A DNA stretch of 64,000 nt from Roseovarius sp. M141 (GCF_024355225.1 NZ_VCNH01000008.1:1798001-1862000), one strand, 5' to 3'; positions 34,765 to 44,698 are shown, numbered from the stretch's first letter. The notes: generated by a model not told the origin, from the sequence alone. Translations and numbers: made by a program.

Positions 34765-35229
34765 ATGAGACCATTTTTCACAGCCGTTGCGCTGAGCGCC
34801 ATTACCGTCCTGACCGCCCCGGCATGGGCCGGGTCCGATGATCTGATCCGCGTCAAGGCAGCCGGTGATGTCCCCGCCACGATGGATGCGCTGGAGCAGG
34901 CGGTAGAGGGGGCGGGCGCCACCGTCTTTGCGCGCGTCGATCATGCGGCGGGCGCCGAAGCGGCCGGGATGGAACTGGCCCCGGCGCAGCTGTTGATATT
35001 TGGCAATCCCAAGCTGGGAACGCCTGCGATGCAGGACGATGCATTGGCGGGGTTGTATCTGCCCTTGAAGGTGCTGGTCTACCGCGATGGCGATGGGCAG
35101 GTCTGGCTGACCTATGACGACCCGGCGCAAAGTCTGGGTGATCTGGACGGTATCGCACCGGATGCAGGCTACATCGCCAAGATGACGGGCGCGCTGGCCA
35201 AGCTAACCGGCAAAGCGTCGGGGATGTAA
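34765..35229 (+). CDS. Exported DUF302-family protein
   Basis: 154 residues. Signal peptide with core TAVALSAITVLTA and cleavage near AWA-G. The mature part carries the DUF302 pattern: a helix with AAGDVPATMDALEQAV, an ARVDHAAGAEAAG strand-turn and LLIFGNPKLGTPAM. The start follows AGGAGA. It is on the plus strand inside the his cluster, its end one base from the end of the convergent hisA. DUF302 proteins are poorly understood; a role in periplasmic stress or metal handling is only suggested by other members. Confidence 0.85.
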   Translation: MRPFFTAVALSAITVLTAPAWAGSDDLIRVKAAGDVPATMDALEQAVEGAGATVFARVDHAAGAEAAGMELAPAQLLIFGNPKLGTPAMQDDALAGLYLPLKVLVYRDGDGQVWLTYDDPAQSLGDLDGIAPDAGYIAKMTGALAKLTGKASGM

Positions 35230-35230
35230 A

Positions 35231-35950
35231 TCAGGCAAGGGCCGTCAACGCCTGACCCAGATCAAGCGCCCCGTCATAAAGCGCGCGCCCCGAGATGGCG
35301 CCGTTCAGAGGGGCGCCGCAATCGCGCAGCGCGATCAGATCGACCAGCGAACTGACGCCGCCCGACGCGATTACCGGGATGCTGACGGCATTCGCCAAGG
35401 CCGCAGTCGCCGCGATATTCGGCCCCTGCATGGCGCCGTCACGGTCGATGTCGGTGTAGATGATGGCGGCAACGCCCGCGTCCTCGAAGCTGCGGGCGAG
35501 GTCGGTCACCATCACTTCGGTTTCCTGTGCCCAGCCCTTGGTCGCGACGCGGCCTGCGCGCGCGTCAATGCCGACGGCAACCTGTCCGGGGAACGCCTTG
35601 GCCGCCTCGCGCACCAGCGCGGGGTTTTCCACCGCCACAGTGCCGAGGATGACACGCTGTAGCCCCTTGGACAGCCAGCCCTCGATCGTGGCCATGTTCC
35701 GGATGCCGCCGCCCAGCTGCGCGGGAACCTTGCAGCGTTTCAGGATTTCTTCGACCGGGCCCGCATTGACCGGCGTGCCGGCAAAGGCGCCGTTCAGATC
35801 CACCAGATGCAGCCATTCACAGCCCGCGGCGACGAACGCCTCGGCCTGCGCCGCCGGGTCGTCATTGAACACGGTCGCAGCGGTCATTTCGCCGCGCAGA
35901 AGGCGCACGGCCTGTCCATCCTTGAGGTCGATGGCTGGGTAGAGGATCAT
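35231..35950 (-). CDS. hisA: ProFAR isomerase
   Basis: 239 residues from the ATG at 35950; the frame extends upstream without a ribosome site. (Beta/alpha)8 barrel starting [17 protein letters not shown], catalytic Asp in AIDLK and a second catalytic Asp in [10 protein letters not shown]. Paralogous to hisF. Catalyses the Amadori rearrangement that makes PRFAR. Lies 28 bases after hisH. Confidence 0.95.
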   Translation of the reverse strand: MILYPAIDLKDGQAVRLLRGEMTAATVFNDDPAAQAEAFVAAGCEWLHLVDLNGAFAGTPVNAGPVEEILKRCKVPAQLGGGIRNMATIEGWLSKGLQRVILGTVAVENPALVREAAKAFPGQVAVGIDARAGRVATKGWAQETEVMVTDLARSFEDAGVAAIIYTDIDRDGAMQGPNIAATAALANAVSIPVIASGGVSSLVDLIALRDCGAPLNGAISGRALYDGALDLGQALTALA

Positions 35951-35978
35951 GGCGTAACCTATTGGGAAAAAGGCCGGA

Positions 35979-36617
35979 TCAGGGCGTCCAGCGCAAAAAG
36001 TTTGCAATCATCGCCAGACCTGTCGCCTGGCTTTTTTCGGGGTGGAACTGCGCACCGATCAGATTGTCGCGCCCCACTACGGCGGTGACGCTCTCGCCAT
36101 AATCGGCATGGGCCAGAAGATGAGCGGGATCATTCACATGGAATTGATAGGAGTGGACAAAATAGGCGTGCTGGCCGGTCTCGATCCCGTCGAAAACGGG
36201 ATGTGGTTGGTCCAGAATCAGATCGTTCCAGCCCATATGCGGCACTTTCAGGCTGGCATCTTCGGGCCGGATAGGCCCGACCGTGCCGCCGATCCAGTCA
36301 AAGCCTTCCGTCTCGCCGTGCTCCAGACCGCGCGTGGCCAGCATCTGCATGCCGATGCAAATGCCCATGAAGGGGCGGGCCTTGTCGATCACGGCCTCGC
36401 GCATCGCCTCGAACAGGCCGCGATGATCGAATAGCTGGGCGCGGCAGGCGGCAAACGCGCCATCGCCGGGCAGCACGATCCGGTCGGCGCCGCGCACGGT
36501 GTCGGGGTCGGACGTGACGATCACCTCGCCCGCGTCGCCCTCGCGTGCCATGCGCTGAAATGCCTTTTCGGCAGAGTGCAGGTTGCCGCTTTCATAATCA
36601 ACGATGACGGTGCGCAT
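35979..36617 (-). CDS. hisH: Imidazole glycerol phosphate synthase, glutaminase subunit
   Basis: 212 residues from the ATG at 36617. Class I glutamine amidotransferase: nucleophile Cys in GICIGMQML, His and Glu of the triad in AQFHPEKSQ, oxyanion region in LPGDGAF. Feeds ammonia to HisF. It is 4 bases after hisB and 28 before hisA. Confidence 0.94.
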   Translation of the reverse strand: MRTVIVDYESGNLHSAEKAFQRMAREGDAGEVIVTSDPDTVRGADRIVLPGDGAFAACRAQLFDHRGLFEAMREAVIDKARPFMGICIGMQMLATRGLEHGETEGFDWIGGTVGPIRPEDASLKVPHMGWNDLILDQPHPVFDGIETGQHAYFVHSYQFHVNDPAHLLAHADYGESVTAVVGRDNLIGAQFHPEKSQATGLAMIANFLRWTP

Positions 36618-36621
36618 GGGG

Positions 36622-37209
36622 TTACAGCATTCCCTTGGTGGACGGAATCGCATCGGCCTTGCGCGGGTCCGTCTCGACCGCGTCGCGCAGGGCGCGCGCG
36701 ACGGCCTTGAACGCGGCCTCAGCCATGTGGTGGCTGTTGATCCCGTGCAGGGCATCCAAGTGCAGCGTCATGCCGGAATGGGTTGAGAACGCTTGAAAAA
36801 ACTCACGTACCAGTTCGGTATCGAACGTTCCGATCTTGGCCGTTGGCAGGTCCATGTTCCACACAAGGAACGGTCGCCCGGACAGGTCCAGCGCGGCGCG
36901 CATCAGCGCGTCGTCCATCGGCAACAGGCAGGCGCCATAGCGGCGGATACCACGTTTGTCGCCGAGGGCCTGAGCCAAGGCCTGACCCAGCGCGATGCCC
37001 ACATCCTCGACCGTATGATGATCGTCGATATGCAGATCGCCGGTGCAGCGCACAGTCATGTCGATCAGCGCGTGGCGCGCCAACTGGTCCAGCATATGAT
37101 CGAAAAATCCCACGCCGGTCTGGTTGTCATAGCTGCCGCTGCCGTCCAGCGCGATGGTCACGCTGATATCCGTCTCGGCGGTCTGGCGGGTGATGGTGGC
37201 GCTGCGCAT
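36622..37209 (-). CDS. hisB: Imidazoleglycerol-phosphate dehydratase
   Basis: 195 residues, monofunctional type. Two metal-binding motifs, DDHHTVEDV near 63-71 and [10 protein letters not shown] near 164-173, are intact, as is [13 protein letters not shown]. First gene of this his cluster; its promoter must lie in 37210-37301, a short gap before the restriction gene. Confidence 0.95.
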   Translation of the reverse strand: MRSATITRQTAETDISVTIALDGSGSYDNQTGVGFFDHMLDQLARHALIDMTVRCTGDLHIDDHHTVEDVGIALGQALAQALGDKRGIRRYGACLLPMDDALMRAALDLSGRPFLVWNMDLPTAKIGTFDTELVREFFQAFSTHSGMTLHLDALHGINSHHMAEAAFKAVARALRDAVETDPRKADAIPSTKGML

Positions 37210-37301
37210 GTCGCTCTCTCGCTGTCAGGTTTGCCGCGGTTATAGGCAGAACGCGCCGCGCCGCCAAGGGCGCATGGGTGATTTAGCAACAGGCACACCG
37301 G

Positions 37302-38204
37302 TCAGGTCGCGGTCCAATCCAGCGCAAGCCCATGCGCCGTTGCCATCTGGGCCTGTGCCTGCGATCTGGGCCGGTAGGAAATGAACTGGCTGGCCGTGCA
37401 GGGCCGCAAGCCAAGCCCGGCGATCAGCGCCGCGTCATACTGGCCCGACAGCAGCAATATCCCCTCGCGCGCCAACTGATCGCGCGTGCCGCTGCCGCCA
37501 TCGGCGCGAATGCGGCGCATGAAATCGCGCTGCTGCGCGACCGCCTCGACGACGTCGCGGCTGATGGGGCGGCCCTGAACCTCGCGAAACAGCGCAGCCA
37601 TACGCCGGTTGCCCGATCCGGCGGCAAAAATACGCGCGACGGCATCGGGCGGCACGGTCTGCCAGAAATTGCGCGGGTAGGGCTGCTGCGCCAAGAGCCA
37701 CAGGATGTCGGAAAAACCGGCGGCGGATACCGTGCGCTTGGCATCCTTGTTCTGCCCCTCGGTCAGGTAGTCGCGGCGCGCGACGATCAGGCCCAGATGG
37801 CAGATTGCGCGCGCCTCGTCGGCGGCCATAAGGATGCAGGGATGCCCGATGGCCTCGGTCGGGATCATCCAGTTGCCGCCCATGGTGTGTTTGATATCCA
37901 CGTCATGGCCGAGGATCACCGTGTCCAGCCGCCCCTTGGACAGCGAGAGCAGCGTACGCAGCTCAATCTCGACGCGGGTGCCGATATAGGTCTTTTCGGT
38001 TTTCTCCAGATCGTCATAGCTGCGCCGCCCGGTCTTGGGCGTCATGATGACGTCGTCGACGCAGTTGCGCAGGAGGCTGCCAATGGCGTCTGCTAGCGTG
38101 GCCGCGCCGCCCGCGCGCGCAGTGATGTCGCCTGCGATGGCGCTGAGAAGCGCATGATCGGGATGGCCGGGGGTGACGCGGCTATCGGGAATGACCTGTT
38201 TCAT
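37302..38204 (-). CDS. NaeI-like type II restriction endonuclease
   Basis: 300 residues against 317 for NaeI. The catalytic core has Asp94, Asp103 and Lys105 in RLDTVILGHDVDIKHT, the same spacing as Asp86, Asp95 and Lys97 of NaeI, with Glu79 or Glu81 upstream as the fourth acidic residue. The C-terminal part (about 170-300) would be the second DNA-binding (Topo) domain, with a helix-turn-helix-like RPISRDVVEAVAQQRDFMRR. NaeI cuts GCCGGC and needs two sites. The gene follows a cytosine methyltransferase by 30 bases on the same strand, as in a complete type II restriction-modification pair. Confidence 0.8.
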   Translation of the reverse strand: MKQVIPDSRVTPGHPDHALLSAIAGDITARAGGAATLADAIGSLLRNCVDDVIMTPKTGRRSYDDLEKTEKTYIGTRVEIELRTLLSLSKGRLDTVILGHDVDIKHTMGGNWMIPTEAIGHPCILMAADEARAICHLGLIVARRDYLTEGQNKDAKRTVSAAGFSDILWLLAQQPYPRNFWQTVPPDAVARIFAAGSGNRRMAALFREVQGRPISRDVVEAVAQQRDFMRRIRADGGSGTRDQLAREGILLLSGQYDAALIAGLGLRPCTASQFISYRPRSQAQAQMATAHGLALDWTAT

Positions 38205-38234
38205 CTGCCATGCCCCCTCGGGCTGTTTGCGCGC

Positions 38235-39194
38235 TCAGCCTGCAACAGAGTGCAGCACCCGCTTGCGCAATGCGGCGGCGATTCGTGCCGACACAGCCTG
38301 CGCGACGGGCGGCGGGAAGGCGTTGCCAACCTGCCGGTAGGCATTCGTCTTGGCCCCGGTAAAGTGCCAGTCGTCCGGGAACCCCTGAATGCGCGCCACC
38401 ATCGGCACGGTCAGCCGCGGCATGCCGTTATGCCCGTGCCCGGGTGCCTCGGGCGCGATTGTGCGCCCCTCGACGCCCAGCGTCGCCCAAGCAGCGCGCG
38501 CGCGTGTCGGCCCCAGATCTGGCCCGCCATGTTTTTTCGACCCGCCGACGATGGTCGGCGCGATCTCGTCGGCCTTTTCGGCCCAGTCATCGGCCCCCTG
38601 CCAGCCGCCAGCAGCCATCAGGTCGCGCAGCGTTTCGCCTACTGTGGGCGGGTTGTGGGGGTTCGGCTCGGGCCAGCCGAACAAATCGGCGCGCGCCTTT
38701 TGAACCGCCACGATGACCACGCGTGGGCGCAACTGGGGTACGCCGTAGTCGGATGCATTCAGAAGGCGCCAGTCAGTCTCGTAGCCCAGTTTGCCCAACT
38801 GCGTTTTCAGCTGCTCGCGGTAGTCGTGGAAAACGGCATCCAGGAAGCCGCGCACATTCTCGATCATGACCGCACGCGGACGGGCGGCGTCGACGATATC
38901 GAGCGCGTCGTTGAACAGGTTCCGCTCGTCCTGTTCGCCCAATTGCTTACCGGCGACCGAAAAGGGCGGGCAGGGCAGGCCGCCCGCCAGCAGGTCCATG
39001 CCGCTGAAGTCTGCCGCGCGCTCCTTGAAGAGGCGCATGTCCTCTTCCAGTACGTTCCATTCGGGGCGGTTATGGCGCAGCGTGTTGCAGCAATGCTTGT
39101 CAATCTCGACCAGCGCGGTATGGGTGAATCCGGCTCTTTCCAACCCCAGGGCCTGACCGCCGGCGCCTGCGCAAAGTTCTACGGATGTCAGCAT
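38235..39194 (-). CDS. DNA (cytosine-5-)-methyltransferase of the restriction-modification pair
   Basis: 319 residues. SAM-binding motif I ELCAGAGGQALGLERAG (about 6-22), catalytic motif IV GGLPCPPFS with Cys75, motif VI ENVRGFLD and motif VIII-X RPRVVIVAVQ through YRQVGNAFPPPVA are in order, with a target-recognition region of about 90 residues between VIII and IX. It would protect host DNA from the NaeI-like enzyme encoded next to it. Recognition of GCCGGC is inferred from the partner only. Confidence 0.88.
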   Translation of the reverse strand: MLTSVELCAGAGGQALGLERAGFTHTALVEIDKHCCNTLRHNRPEWNVLEEDMRLFKERAADFSGMDLLAGGLPCPPFSVAGKQLGEQDERNLFNDALDIVDAARPRAVMIENVRGFLDAVFHDYREQLKTQLGKLGYETDWRLLNASDYGVPQLRPRVVIVAVQKARADLFGWPEPNPHNPPTVGETLRDLMAAGGWQGADDWAEKADEIAPTIVGGSKKHGGPDLGPTRARAAWATLGVEGRTIAPEAPGHGHNGMPRLTVPMVARIQGFPDDWHFTGAKTNAYRQVGNAFPPPVAQAVSARIAAALRKRVLHSVAG

Positions 39195-39381
39195 CTGGTC
39201 GGTCCTTTTCGCACATACAACAATGTGTGGTGGCCAAGATCAACACGCAAGCGTCGCAGGCTAATTCGTTCCTCCTTCGTTCTTAGTGATCTGTTGGCTT
39301 CGTGGCAAGGCCAAGCGCGCAGAACCGGCAGCACGATCAGCAGAATGGCCCCCCGAAGGGGCAATGTGACCATGGGGGAAC

Positions 39382-39460
39382 TTGGAGCGGGTGTGGCGAT
39401 TCGAACATCCCTACGCCTCACGAACTGGAAGACCTTCGCACAGCAGAGCCCGAATCCTAG
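39382..39460 (-). pseudogene. Decayed tRNA copy downstream of tRNA-Gly
   Basis: The first 25 bases (39382-39406) match the 3' end of the intact tRNA-Gly at 39587-39611 with two differences, including CCA, acceptor and T-loop. The T-stem no longer pairs and no acceptor 5' strand or anticodon arm can be found further along. A TTCG-loop hairpin at about 39346-39363 lies where a tRNA terminator would be, as it does for the intact gene, so this looks like a degraded tandem tRNA unit. Confidence 0.5.
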
Positions 39461-39532
39461 TAGGAGCGCCCTACCGGGGAATGGTTTTGAGCTACCCCAA
39501 GGCTGAATCACCGCACAACTTGCACGAAAATA

Positions 39533-39555
39533 GAAAAGGCCGCCCGAAGGCGACC
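39533..39555 (-). terminator. Terminator of tRNA-Gly
   Basis: Minus strand: GGTCGCC, TTCG tetraloop, GGCGGCC, then TTTTC. Located 33 bases beyond the tRNA-Gly CCA end. Confidence 0.8.
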
Positions 39556-39587
39556 TCTGCTAAGCTGTTGGGTTTTCAGCCTTTAAT

Positions 39588-39661
39588 TGGAGCGGGCGAG
39601 GCGATTCGAACGCCCGACCCTAACCTTGGCAAGGTTATGCTCTACCCCTGAGCTACGCCCG
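39588..39661 (-). tRNA. tRNA-Gly (anticodon GCC)
   Basis: Minus strand. Acceptor GGGCGTA-type start GCGGGCG pairs with CGCCCGC; discriminator T and encoded CCA follow. Anticodon loop within AACCTTGCCAAGGTT gives GCC (Gly). T-arm GGGCG-TTCGAAT-CGCCT pairs. 74 bases with CCA. Confidence 0.96.
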
Positions 39662-40047
39662 CACCGATTGAGGCGGATGTACAAATTCCGGCGGGGGGCT
39701 GCAAGGGCAAATTACCGGAATTTGTGAAAATAATGGATTGGCGCTGATTTCGCTGCGTCTGCGCGCTTGGATGGGGCCGGAGCCTTCGGCGAGGATATTT
39801 GAAGCAAGAAGAAAATGCGCGCGTGTCCGGGCTTTCATCGTTCCGAAATACTCTGGGGGTTTGGGGGTGAAACCCCCGGTTCATTCTGACATTGAAGATT
39901 CTGGATAATTGGCTTCAGAACCCTAAGCCCCCTCCGCGGGGGGCGAGATCTGCGGCTTCTCTCTGGGAATGGGTAGGGGGGCGGTCAGCCCCCCCTATAG
40001 CGTCATGCATAACGGCGGGCCGTAGCGGGCCGCGCCTGTGGCCGGAG
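39662..40047. other. Non-coding gap between tRNA-Gly and pyc, with a G/C hairpin
   Basis: 386 bases with no supported gene. It contains the upstream region of tRNA-Gly and, at 39974-39997, a hairpin of six G and six C around GGTCA, which may end pyc transcription although no T run follows it on the minus strand. Several shorter G/C-rich inverted repeats occur around 39930-39950. Confidence 0.5.
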
Positions 40048-43000
40048 TTACTCCAGCTCGATTAGCAGGTCCTTGGCGTCAATCTGACCGCCGGGCGTGA
40101 CATGCACGGCTTTCACCACTGCGTCGCGTTCGGCATAGATTCCGGTCTCCATTTTCATTGCCTCAATGGTCAGCAACAGATCGTCTGCCTTCACCTCGGC
40201 CCCGACCACGGCGGCGACGCTGGCGACGACGCCGGGCATCGGCGCGCCGATATGGCAGGGGTTTCCGGGCTCGGCCTTGGGGCGGGCAGCGGTTTGCGAG
40301 GTGACCAGACGGTTTGGCACGCGAATGACGCGTGGCTGGCCGTTCAGTTCGAAAAAGACGCGCACTTCGCCATCTTCGCCTGTTTCGCCGACCGCCTGAA
40401 GACGGATTTCCAGCGTCTTGCCCGGATCGATCTCGGCGGTGATCTCTTCCCCGGGCTTCATGCCGTAAAAGAACGTGCGGGTCGGCAGCGCGCGTACCGG
40501 GCCATAGAGGCGGTGGCGCCCCATGTAATCCAGGAACACCTTGGGATACATCAGGTATCCGTTCAGATCCTCATCATCGACGGCCCGGCCCTCCATTGCT
40601 GCGCTCAGCTCGGCTCGGGTCTCTTCCAGATCGATGGGAGGCAGGTGTGCACCGGGGCGGTCGGTGCCCGGCGTCTCACCCTTCAGCGCCTTGGCGGTCA
40701 GGGCCGCGGGGAAGCCACCGGGAGGCTGGCCAAGATTGCCGCGCAGCATGTCGATCACCGAGTCGGGGAAGGACAGATCATGTGCCGGATCTTCGACCTC
40801 GGCGCGTGTCAGACCCTGGGATACCATCATCAGGGCCATGTCGCCGACCACCTTGGACGATGGCGTGACCTTCACAATATCGCCGAACATCTGATTCACG
40901 TCGGCATAGGTCTGCGCGACCTCGGGCCAGCGATCCTCCAGACCCAGCGAGCGGGCCTGTTCCCTAAGGTTGGTGAACTGCCCGCCGGGCATTTCGTGCA
41001 GGTAGACCTCGGACGAGGGGGCCTGCATCGACGATTCGAAGGGGGCGTAATGCGCGCGGACACTGTCCCAATAGTCGGAAATCTCGCGCACGGCGCCGAT
41101 GTCGATGCCGGTGTCGCGGTCGGTATGCGACAGCGCCTCGACGATCGAGCCGAGCGTGGCCTGAGACGTGTTGCCCGACAGCGCATCCATCGCGCAATCG
41201 ACCGCGTCGACGCCCGCATCGGCAGCGGCCAGAATTGTGGCGCAGGCGATGCCGGCTGTGTCGTGGGTGTGGAAGTGGATCGGCAGACCGACCTCTTCCT
41301 TGAGCGCGCGGATCAGGACGCGGGCGGCGGCGGGTTTCAGCAATCCGGCCATATCCTTAAGGCCCAGAACATGCGCGCCTGCGGCTTCCATCTCGCGGGC
41401 CATACCGACATAGTATTTCAGGTCATATTTCGCGCGATCGGGGTTCAGGATGTCGCCGGTGTAGCAGATCGTGCCTTCGCAGATCTTGTTCGATTCGATC
41501 ACGGCATCCATTGCGACGCGCATGTTTTCGACCCAGTTGAGCGAATCGAACACGCGGAACACATCGACGCCTGTCTTGGCGGCCTGGCGCACGAATTCCT
41601 GCACCACGTTGTCGGGGTAGTTGGTATAGCCCACGCCGTTTGAGGCACGCAGCAGCATCTGGGACATCACGTTGGGCATCGCCACGCGCAGGTCGCGCAA
41701 GCGCTGCCACGGGCATTCCTGCAAGAACCGGTAGGCCACGTCGAAGGTCGCGCCGCCCCAGCATTCGACCGAGAACAGCTGCGGCAGATGCGCGGCATAG
41801 GCCGGCGCCACGCGGATCATGTCGCGGCTGCGCATGCGCGTGGCAAGCAAGGATTGGTGCCCGTCGCGCATCGTCGTGTCGGTGATCAGCAACTGCTTTT
41901 GCTTTTTCATCCAGTCGGCGACGGCCTGCGGACCCTTTTGCTCCAACAGGTTGCGCGTGCCCATCTGCGGCTCGCCGCGGGGCACGGGGGGGCGGGGATC
42001 CTTGAGGTCCGTGCGCGGGCGCGGGCGGTCCTTGGTTTCGGGGTGCCCGTTGACGGTGATGTCCGCGATATAGGTCAACACCTTGGTGCCGCGGTCGCGT
42101 CGGCTGGAGAAGGTGAACAGCTCGGGCGTCTCGTCGATGAACTTGGTGGTGTAGGTATTGTTCAGGAATGTCGGGTGCTTCAGCAGGTTCTCGACAAAGG
42201 CGATGTTGGTGCTGACGCCGCGAATACGGAATTCGCGCAGGGCGCGGTCCATCCGCGCGATTGCGGCCTCGGGGGTTTGCGCGTGGGCCGTCACCTTGAC
42301 CAGCAGGCTGTCGTAGAACCGCGTGATCACGCCGCCGGAATAGGCGGTGCCGCCGTCCAGCCGGATGCCCATGCCTGTCGCCTCGCGGAAGGCGGTGATG
42401 CGGCCATAATCGGGGATGAAGTTGTTCTGCGGGTCCTCGGTGGTGATCCGTGTCTGCAGGGCGTGGCCGTGCAGTTGGATGTCCTCCTGCCGCTCTTTGC
42501 GCGTTGCCTCGGTCAGGGTCTTGCCTTCGGCAATCTTGATCTGGGCCTGCACGATGTCGATGCCGGTGACCTCTTCGGTCACGGTATGTTCGACCTGCAC
42601 GCGCGGGTTTACCTCGATGAAGTGGAATTTCTGCGTGTCCATATCCATCAGGAATTCGACGGTGCCGGCGCATTCGTAATTCACATGCTTGCAGATCTTG
42701 TAACCCAGTTCGCAAACCTCGGCGCGCTGGGCGTCTGTCAGATAGGGCGCGGGGGCACGTTCCACCACCTTCTGGTTGCGGCGCTGGACACTGCAATCGC
42801 GCTCGAACAGGTGATACATGTTGCCATGCTTGTCGCCGAGGATCTGCACCTCGACGTGGCGGGCGCGCAGGATCATCTTTTCGAGATAGCCCTCGCCGTT
42901 GCCAAAGGCCGACTCGGCCTCGCGGCGGCCCTCCAGCACCTTTTCCTCCAGCTCGCCGGGGCCGATGATCGGGCGCATGCCGCGCCCGCCGCCGCCCCAC

Positions 43001-43488
43001 GACGCCTTGAGCATCAGCGGATACCCCACTGCCTCGGCCTCGGCGCGGATGACGTCCATGTCTGTGCCCAGCACCTCGGTCGCGGGGATGACGGGGACGC
43101 CGGCCTCGATGGCGACGCGGCGCGCGCTGGCCTTGTCGCCCAGTTGGCGCATGGTCTTGGCCTGAGGGCCGATGAAGGTGATGCCGTTAGCCACGCAGGC
43201 GTCGACGAAATCGGGATTTTCGGACAGCAGGCCATAGCCGGGATGGATCGCATCGGCGCCCGATTCGCGCGCGACTCGGATGATCTCGTCGATGCTGAGA
43301 TAAGCGGCGACGGGGCCCAGCCCTTCGCCGATGCGGTACGCCTCGTCCGCCTTGAAACGGTGCAGGCCCAGCTTGTCCTCTTCGGCAAAGACCGCGACTG
43401 TGCGTTTGCCCATTTCGTTGGCGGCGCGCATGATGCGGATGGCAATCTCGCCACGGTTGGCGATCAGGATTTTCTTGAATTCGGTCAT
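40048..43488 (-). CDS. pyc: Pyruvate carboxylase
   Basis: 1146 residues, single-chain. Biotin carboxylase domain (about 1-450) with the ATP-grasp loop KASWGGGGRGM and EVNPRVQVEHTVTEE; carboxyltransferase domain (about 530-830) starting LITDTTMRDGHQSLLATRMR, with the metal site HFHTHDT; biotin carrier at the end with EAMKMETG, biotinylated Lys1112. Converts pyruvate, ATP and bicarbonate to oxaloacetate. The CT domain starting DTTMRDGHQS separates it from acetyl- and propionyl-CoA carboxylases. Single-gene unit. Confidence 0.96.
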   Translation of the reverse strand: MTEFKKILIANRGEIAIRIMRAANEMGKRTVAVFAEEDKLGLHRFKADEAYRIGEGLGPVAAYLSIDEIIRVARESGADAIHPGYGLLSENPDFVDACVANGITFIGPQAKTMRQLGDKASARRVAIEAGVPVIPATEVLGTDMDVIRAEAEAVGYPLMLKASWGGGGRGMRPIIGPGELEEKVLEGRREAESAFGNGEGYLEKMILRARHVEVQILGDKHGNMYHLFERDCSVQRRNQKVVERAPAPYLTDAQRAEVCELGYKICKHVNYECAGTVEFLMDMDTQKFHFIEVNPRVQVEHTVTEEVTGIDIVQAQIKIAEGKTLTEATRKERQEDIQLHGHALQTRITTEDPQNNFIPDYGRITAFREATGMGIRLDGGTAYSGGVITRFYDSLLVKVTAHAQTPEAAIARMDRALREFRIRGVSTNIAFVENLLKHPTFLNNTYTTKFIDETPELFTFSSRRDRGTKVLTYIADITVNGHPETKDRPRPRTDLKDPRPPVPRGEPQMGTRNLLEQKGPQAVADWMKKQKQLLITDTTMRDGHQSLLATRMRSRDMIRVAPAYAAHLPQLFSVECWGGATFDVAYRFLQECPWQRLRDLRVAMPNVMSQMLLRASNGVGYTNYPDNVVQEFVRQAAKTGVDVFRVFDSLNWVENMRVAMDAVIESNKICEGTICYTGDILNPDRAKYDLKYYVGMAREMEAAGAHVLGLKDMAGLLKPAAARVLIRALKEEVGLPIHFHTHDTAGIACATILAAADAGVDAVDCAMDALSGNTSQATLGSIVEALSHTDRDTGIDIGAVREISDYWDSVRAHYAPFESSMQAPSSEVYLHEMPGGQFTNLREQARSLGLEDRWPEVAQTYADVNQMFGDIVKVTPSSKVVGDMALMMVSQGLTRAEVEDPAHDLSFPDSVIDMLRGNLGQPPGGFPAALTAKALKGETPGTDRPGAHLPPIDLEETRAELSAAMEGRAVDDEDLNGYLMYPKVFLDYMGRHRLYGPVRALPTRTFFYGMKPGEEITAEIDPGKTLEIRLQAVGETGEDGEVRVFFELNGQPRVIRVPNRLVTSQTAARPKAEPGNPCHIGAPMPGVVASVAAVVGAEVKADDLLLTIEAMKMETGIYAERDAVVKAVHVTPGGQIDAKDLLIELE

Positions 43489-43726
43489 GGCGCGGTGTCC
43501 CTGTTACTGATGTGGCTTGCTGTGCCGCCGTGCCGCGCAGAGTGCGAATTGCCGCAACGCAGCGCAACTTTTTTCTGACTTTGTAAGAGTCCCCGCGTCA
43601 TTGCGCAACGATTGCGCCGCTTCGCCCACCCCTTTGCGACATTTCCTACCCGTCGGGGGCGCCTTGAAACGATGGGCATGTTCTGATTCGGCGTGCGACC
43701 GTCTCGGGCTGGGGTATCGGGGAGAG

Positions 43727-44698
43727 ATGAAAGAGCAGGGCACCGACATATCGAGGCTCGACATTCCGGGCGGCATCGGCAAGTTGGGCGGCATGCAGGC
43801 GCAAGTGAACACACGGCCCGGCTGGGGCATTTTCTGGATGGTCGTTACCGGCATTCTGTTTGTCGGAGTGACGGCGCTGGTCAAGACGATCGGCACGCGC
43901 CTGCCTGCGCCGCAGGCGGCGTTCCTGCGCTATGCGCTGGGCCTGATCCTGCTGGTCCCGGCGCTGCCCATTATCCTGCGCACGCCGATCAGTCGGCGCT
44001 TATGGGTGGTTTTCGGGGCGCGCGGAGCGGTGCACACGGTGGGGGTGGCGCTGTGGTTCTTTGCCATGGCGCGCATTCCGCTGGCCGATGTGACGGCGAT
44101 GAATTTCCTGTCGCCGATCTACGTCACCATCGGCGCCGCGCTGTTTCTGGGGGAACGGCTGGCGCTGCGCCGACTGTTGGCCGTGCTGATCGCGCTGGGT
44201 GGCGCGCTGATCATCCTGCGCCCCGGTCTGCGCGAGGTCGGGCCCGGCCATCTGGCGATGGTGCTGACGGCGATCTGTTTCGGGGCATCGTATCTGTTGG
44301 CAAAGATGGCGTCGAGCGAGGTGTCGCCCGTGGCCGTGGTTGGCATGATGTCGATAACGGTCGCCATCGGGCTGGCGCCGCTGGCCGCGCTGGACTGGGT
44401 TACGCCGACCTGGCTGGAGTTGATCACACTGTTCGGGGTCGCGGTTCTGGCGACAGGGGGGCATTACACCATGACGCTGGCCTTTCGCGCGGCGCCGCTG
44501 GCGGTGACGCAGCCGATGACGTTCCTGCAACTGGTATGGGCAGTGCTGCTGGGCGCGCTGGTCTTTGGCGAAGGGGTCGACCCCTACGTTGTGCTGGGCG
44601 GCATGGTCATCGTCGCGTCGGTCAGTTTCATCACCTGGCGCGAGGCGATTCTGAAGCGCCGCGCCATCACCCCGACAAGCGTCGCGACCAAGTGTTAG
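43727..44698 (+). CDS. DMT-superfamily (EamA) transporter
   Basis: 323 residues from the ATG at 43727, which has GGGGAGAG before it. About ten membrane helices in two EamA repeats (about 30-165 and 180-315), the usual fold of small-metabolite exporters. Motifs ALWFFAMARIPLADVTAMNFLSP and AFRAAPLAVTQPMTFLQLVWA match the two repeats. Substrate cannot be assigned. It is divergent from pyc and followed by a convergent binding-protein gene. Confidence 0.88.
   Translation: MKEQGTDISRLDIPGGIGKLGGMQAQVNTRPGWGIFWMVVTGILFVGVTALVKTIGTRLPAPQAAFLRYALGLILLVPALPIILRTPISRRLWVVFGARGAVHTVGVALWFFAMARIPLADVTAMNFLSPIYVTIGAALFLGERLALRRLLAVLIALGGALIILRPGLREVGPGHLAMVLTAICFGASYLLAKMASSEVSPVAVVGMMSITVAIGLAPLAALDWVTPTWLELITLFGVAVLATGGHYTMTLAFRAAPLAVTQPMTFLQLVWAVLLGALVFGEGVDPYVVLGGMVIVASVSFITWREAILKRRAITPTSVATKC

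Noticed and set aside
39382-39661. attL/attR pair of an integrated element
   Set aside because: The repeat is only about 180 bases from the tRNA end and bounds no gene; a decayed tandem tRNA explains both the repeat and the adjacent hairpin.
41788-43578. A 596-codon open frame on the plus strand
   Set aside because: Antisense to the intact pyruvate carboxylase gene, with no recognisable domain or ribosome site.
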